DNA of 64,000 bases. It comes from Salinimicrobium sediminilitoris (GTDB lineage Bacteria > Bacteroidota > Bacteroidia > Flavobacteriales > Flavobacteriaceae). Within the stretch, counting starts at the first letter, position 1. Every line of letters begins with the position of its first letter. The stretch is taken from the NCBI RefSeq assembly GCF_020866905.1, contig NZ_JAIVCC010000002.1, forward strand, positions 1 through 64,000. Reading direction: 5' to 3'. A program made the translations under genes and the position numbers. Below the pieces are notes generated by a model, which searched no databases, was not told the DNA's origin, and saw only the letters and a list, made by a program, of their open reading frames with translations. Shown here in pieces: positions 62,241 through 64,000 of the stretch.

Positions 62241-62674
62241 TCAGCTTTTATCATTCCTGAAATTTCTCCCCTGCAAACGAGTTTTTCTTCAGCATTAAAC
62301 ATTTGTACTTTACATTTCAACTTGTTGAACCTGAAATATTCTTTTTCAGAAACTACCTTCACTTTTTCCCCGGGCAAAACAGGTAAATAGTAATCTACTG
62401 TTGCATTTGATAAAGCAACTCCAAAGTTTCCAAGATCCCTGTCCTTCAGAAGAAATATTCCGAGGCAAACCACCCCGATCTGGGCCATACATTCGGTTAA
62501 GATCACACCGGGAGTAACAGGATTATCCTTAAAATGTCCACGGTAGAAATAGGCGTCCTTTTTAAATGTATAAGTTCCTGAAATGCCATTTTCGGTCACC
62601 TCTTCCAGCTCATCCACAAAAAGGAAAGGTTCGGAATAGGGAAGAAGCTCTATTATTTTCTTTTTAATATTCAA
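62237..62674 (-). CDS. 3-hydroxyacyl-ACP dehydratase, FabZ-like
   Basis: This 145-residue hot-dog-fold protein has the catalytic His in YFYRGHFKDNPVTPGVIL (His47) and the Glu in LTECMAQIG (Glu61), the FabZ pair. It would dehydrate 3-hydroxyacyl-ACP to enoyl-ACP. Its stop overlaps the start of the KAS. Heptad array C lies immediately upstream. Confidence 0.9.
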   Translation of the reverse strand: MNIKKKIIELLPYSEPFLFVDELEEVTENGISGTYTFKKDAYFYRGHFKDNPVTPGVILTECMAQIGVVCLGIFLLKDRDLGNFGVALSNATVDYYLPVLPGEKVKVVSEKEYFRFNKLKCKVQMFNAEEKLVCRGEISGMIKAE

Positions 62675-62680
62675 TTTTTT

Positions 62681-62729
62681 AGGTTACAGGTTACGGGATT
62701 CGAGTTGCGGGTTACGCGCTGCCAGTTGC
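62681..62729. repeat. 7-bp tandem repeat array C
   Basis: Seven degenerate heptads in phase: AGGTTAC twice, GGGATTC, GAGTTGC, GGGTTAC, GCGCTGC, CAGTTGC. The reverse complement (GCAACTG, GTAACCC) resembles the CAACAGG units of array A. It sits 6 bp upstream of the FabZ-like start. Confidence 0.8.
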
Positions 62730-62779
62730 CAATTTTTAATCTTTAAAAAATAAGCAGAAGCCATCAATTTTTAGGTTAT

Positions 62780-62821
62780 CTATTAACTATTCACTACTAA
62801 CTACTAACTACTAACTACTTA
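62780..62821. repeat. 7-bp tandem repeat array D
   Basis: Six heptads in phase: CTATTAA, CTATTCA, CTACTAA three times, CTACTTA. The stop codon of the SDR gene (CTA at 62815-62817 on the plus strand) is the first part of the last heptad, so the array runs into coding sequence. Confidence 0.85.
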
Positions 62822-63609
62822 AGATGTTCCCCTCCATTTACCGGGATTACAGTTCCAGTGATCCAGCTTGCCTCATCCTTGCTTAAAAGGTAAACAGCGT
62901 TAGCTACATCTGTCGGGGTAGTGAGCCGCTTAAAAGGATTACGTTTAAGAGCGTGCTGTCGTAGGGTTTCATAACTGGGGATCAATTCGAGGGAACGGGT
63001 CACCGTTACTCCCGCCTGGATACAATTGGCGCGGATACCTTCCGGAGCAAATTCCAGGGCGATACTGCGGGTAATTGCTTCCAGGGCAACCTTGGCTGCC
63101 GAAACTGCTGCATAGTCCTTCCAGGCTTTACTATTTCCTTCACTGGTAAAGGAAAGTATCCTGGCGTCTTTTGAAAATAAATGGGCGTCATAGATCAGGC
63201 GCGTCCAGTCGTAAAGACTTATGGCCATGGCATCAATGGTTTGCTGAAAATCATCATTGCGAAGGGTAGGTTCTTCTCCCTTCATGGATTTTAAATTTCC
63301 TTTCGAGATGCTGTGGATCATGGTTCGTACTTTTCCTGTCTCCCCCATGATCTCCTGCATTTCACTTTTTATCTCTTCCCGCCGGTCTTTCCTGGTGGCA
63401 TCGCGGTTAAAGGAATGCAGTTTTACGCCCAGGTCGCGAATCTCATCAAAAGCCGATTTTATTTCGGGCAGATCATCTTTCCTGTCCCGGTGAACTACAA
63501 GAATATTCATTCCATGTTGGGCCAGCTTTTTTGCCGAAGCAAAGCCAAGTCCACTACTCCCGCCCAGCACAAGGGCCCAGTAATCTTTTCCTTCAAAATC
63601 CTTTACCAT
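62815..63609 (-). CDS. SDR oxidoreductase, enoyl-ACP reductase-like
   Basis: This 264-residue short-chain dehydrogenase binds NAD(P) through GGSSGLG (16-22). The active-site Tyr and Lys are spaced Y-x6-K (YAAVSAAK; Tyr166, Lys173), the spacing of FabI/FabL-type enoyl reductases rather than the Y-x3-K of FabG. ALEAITRSIALEFAPEGIRANCI also resembles FabL. It likely reduces enoyl-ACP in this cluster. The usual FabG label would be misleading. It overlaps the PKS gene by 7 bp. Confidence 0.88.
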   Translation of the reverse strand: MVKDFEGKDYWALVLGGSSGLGFASAKKLAQHGMNILVVHRDRKDDLPEIKSAFDEIRDLGVKLHSFNRDATRKDRREEIKSEMQEIMGETGKVRTMIHSISKGNLKSMKGEEPTLRNDDFQQTIDAMAISLYDWTRLIYDAHLFSKDARILSFTSEGNSKAWKDYAAVSAAKVALEAITRSIALEFAPEGIRANCIQAGVTVTRSLELIPSYETLRQHALKRNPFKRLTTPTDVANAVYLLSKDEASWITGTVIPVNGGEHLK

Positions 63610-64000
63610 TCCAAAAGTATTTTTTGAGCCGAAAATCCGGGTCCAAAACTCAGCATAAGTCCCTGTTCCCCTTTTTTTATTGGCTGATTAAGAAATCTTT
63701 CCAGAACATAGAGTACAGTTGCACTGCTCATATTACCGTAGAGCCGCAACACCTCCTTGGTGTCATCTATATTCTTACCTAATTTACCAAAAAGATCTTC
63801 AACTGTCTGTACAATTTTTTTTCCTCCGGGATGGAAGATCAGATGGTCCACTTTTTCAATGGAAGAATTATGTTTTTCCAGGAAAGGGTGAATGATCTCG
63901 GGGAAATGATCGGCTATGGTCTGAGGCACATCGGGATCTAGAACCATTTTTAGTCCGAGGTCGGTAAGGTCGAATCCCATGAGATGAGTGGCATCAAAGA
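63603..64000 (-). CDS. Type III polyketide synthase, C-terminal part cut by window edge
   Basis: About 130 residues are visible; the frame is open to the window edge (FDATHLMGFDLTDLG). The C-terminal half of a chalcone-synthase-like enzyme shows the catalytic His in LIFHPGGKKIVQ and the Asn in RLYGNMSSATVLYVLERF, followed by the family end GLMLSFGPGFSAQKILLEW. The catalytic Cys is outside the window. It would extend and cyclise an acyl starter, probably delivered by the adjacent ACP genes, to a pyrone, resorcinol or similar product. Confidence 0.9.
   Translation of the reverse strand, partial: FDATHLMGFDLTDLGLKMVLDPDVPQTIADHFPEIIHPFLEKHNSSIEKVDHLIFHPGGKKIVQTVEDLFGKLGKNIDDTKEVLRLYGNMSSATVLYVLERFLNQPIKKGEQGLMLSFGPGFSAQKILLEW

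Noticed and set aside
60925-62821. Heptad arrays as a possible CRISPR array
   Set aside because: Units are 7 bp without spacers and no cas genes are present.

Overview
The window looks like chromosomal DNA from a marine-type member of the Flavobacteriaceae (Bacteroidota), possibly near Gramella/Christiangramia, Salegentibacter or Salinimicrobium; the genus is a guess. The evidence is the protein content: SusC-type TonB receptors with an N-terminal carboxypeptidase-regulatory domain, a DUF5916 protein, a type IX secretion (T9SS) C-terminal sorting domain, M61 and S9 peptidases with secretion signals, DUF4402 proteins and an EF-G2 paralogue. Four promoters also match the Bacteroidota pattern TTTG-N20-TAnnTTTG, and few Shine-Dalgarno sequences are visible. 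No rRNA, tRNA or CRISPR array was seen.

Layout. 1-360: end of an IS3-type transposase, then a 7-bp-period repeat array. 361-4485: lolD-like ABC ATPase, DUF5916 barrel protein, msrA and a small membrane protein. 4559-8620: probable metal-uptake TonB receptor with a His-rich partner, then DUF6787-, DUF6146- and DUF937-type proteins. 8741-12866: serine biosynthesis (serC-serA), a LuxC-like acyl-CoA reductase divergent from a ferredoxin, and an FKBP/SlyD-type isomerase. 13151-18252: 3D-domain lipoprotein, PAP2 phosphatase, CPBP protein, SMP-30-like protein, and an ACT-domain protein divergent from lysC. 18303-22042: glycosyltransferase, GreB-like factor and a gluconokinase/6-phosphogluconate dehydrogenase fusion.

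22199-31559 is the most interesting region. It is a minus-strand cassette with four DUF4402 subunit-like proteins, a PapD-like periplasmic chaperone, a 1068-residue T9SS-sorted Ig-repeat protein and an usher-like outer-membrane protein. It reads as a Bacteroidota chaperone-usher surface-fibre system. One subunit gene stands alone between a consensus promoter and a strong terminator, as expected of a major pilin, while the assembly genes follow in a compact unit.

31728-46407: DoxX, OmpA-like lipoprotein, tamB-tamA envelope biogenesis pair, upp, and assorted stress, permease and cupin genes. 46620-58937: cold-shock-domain protein with a long leader, M61 peptidase, an EF-G2 paralogue lacking the catalytic His, DinB/DUF1569-like protein, S9 peptidase, DUF1801, DUF4251, a short 3-hydroxyacyl-CoA dehydrogenase domain and an aconitase.

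59224-64000: a degenerate metallo-beta-lactamase-fold protein, then a lipid/polyketide operon read leftward from the right edge: type III PKS (cut by the edge), enoyl-reductase-like SDR, FabZ-like dehydratase, FabF-like ketosynthase, ACP and 4'-phosphopantetheinyl transferase. The ACP system probably supplies a dedicated acyl starter to the type III PKS. Its intergenic gaps carry 7-bp-period repeats like those near the left edge.
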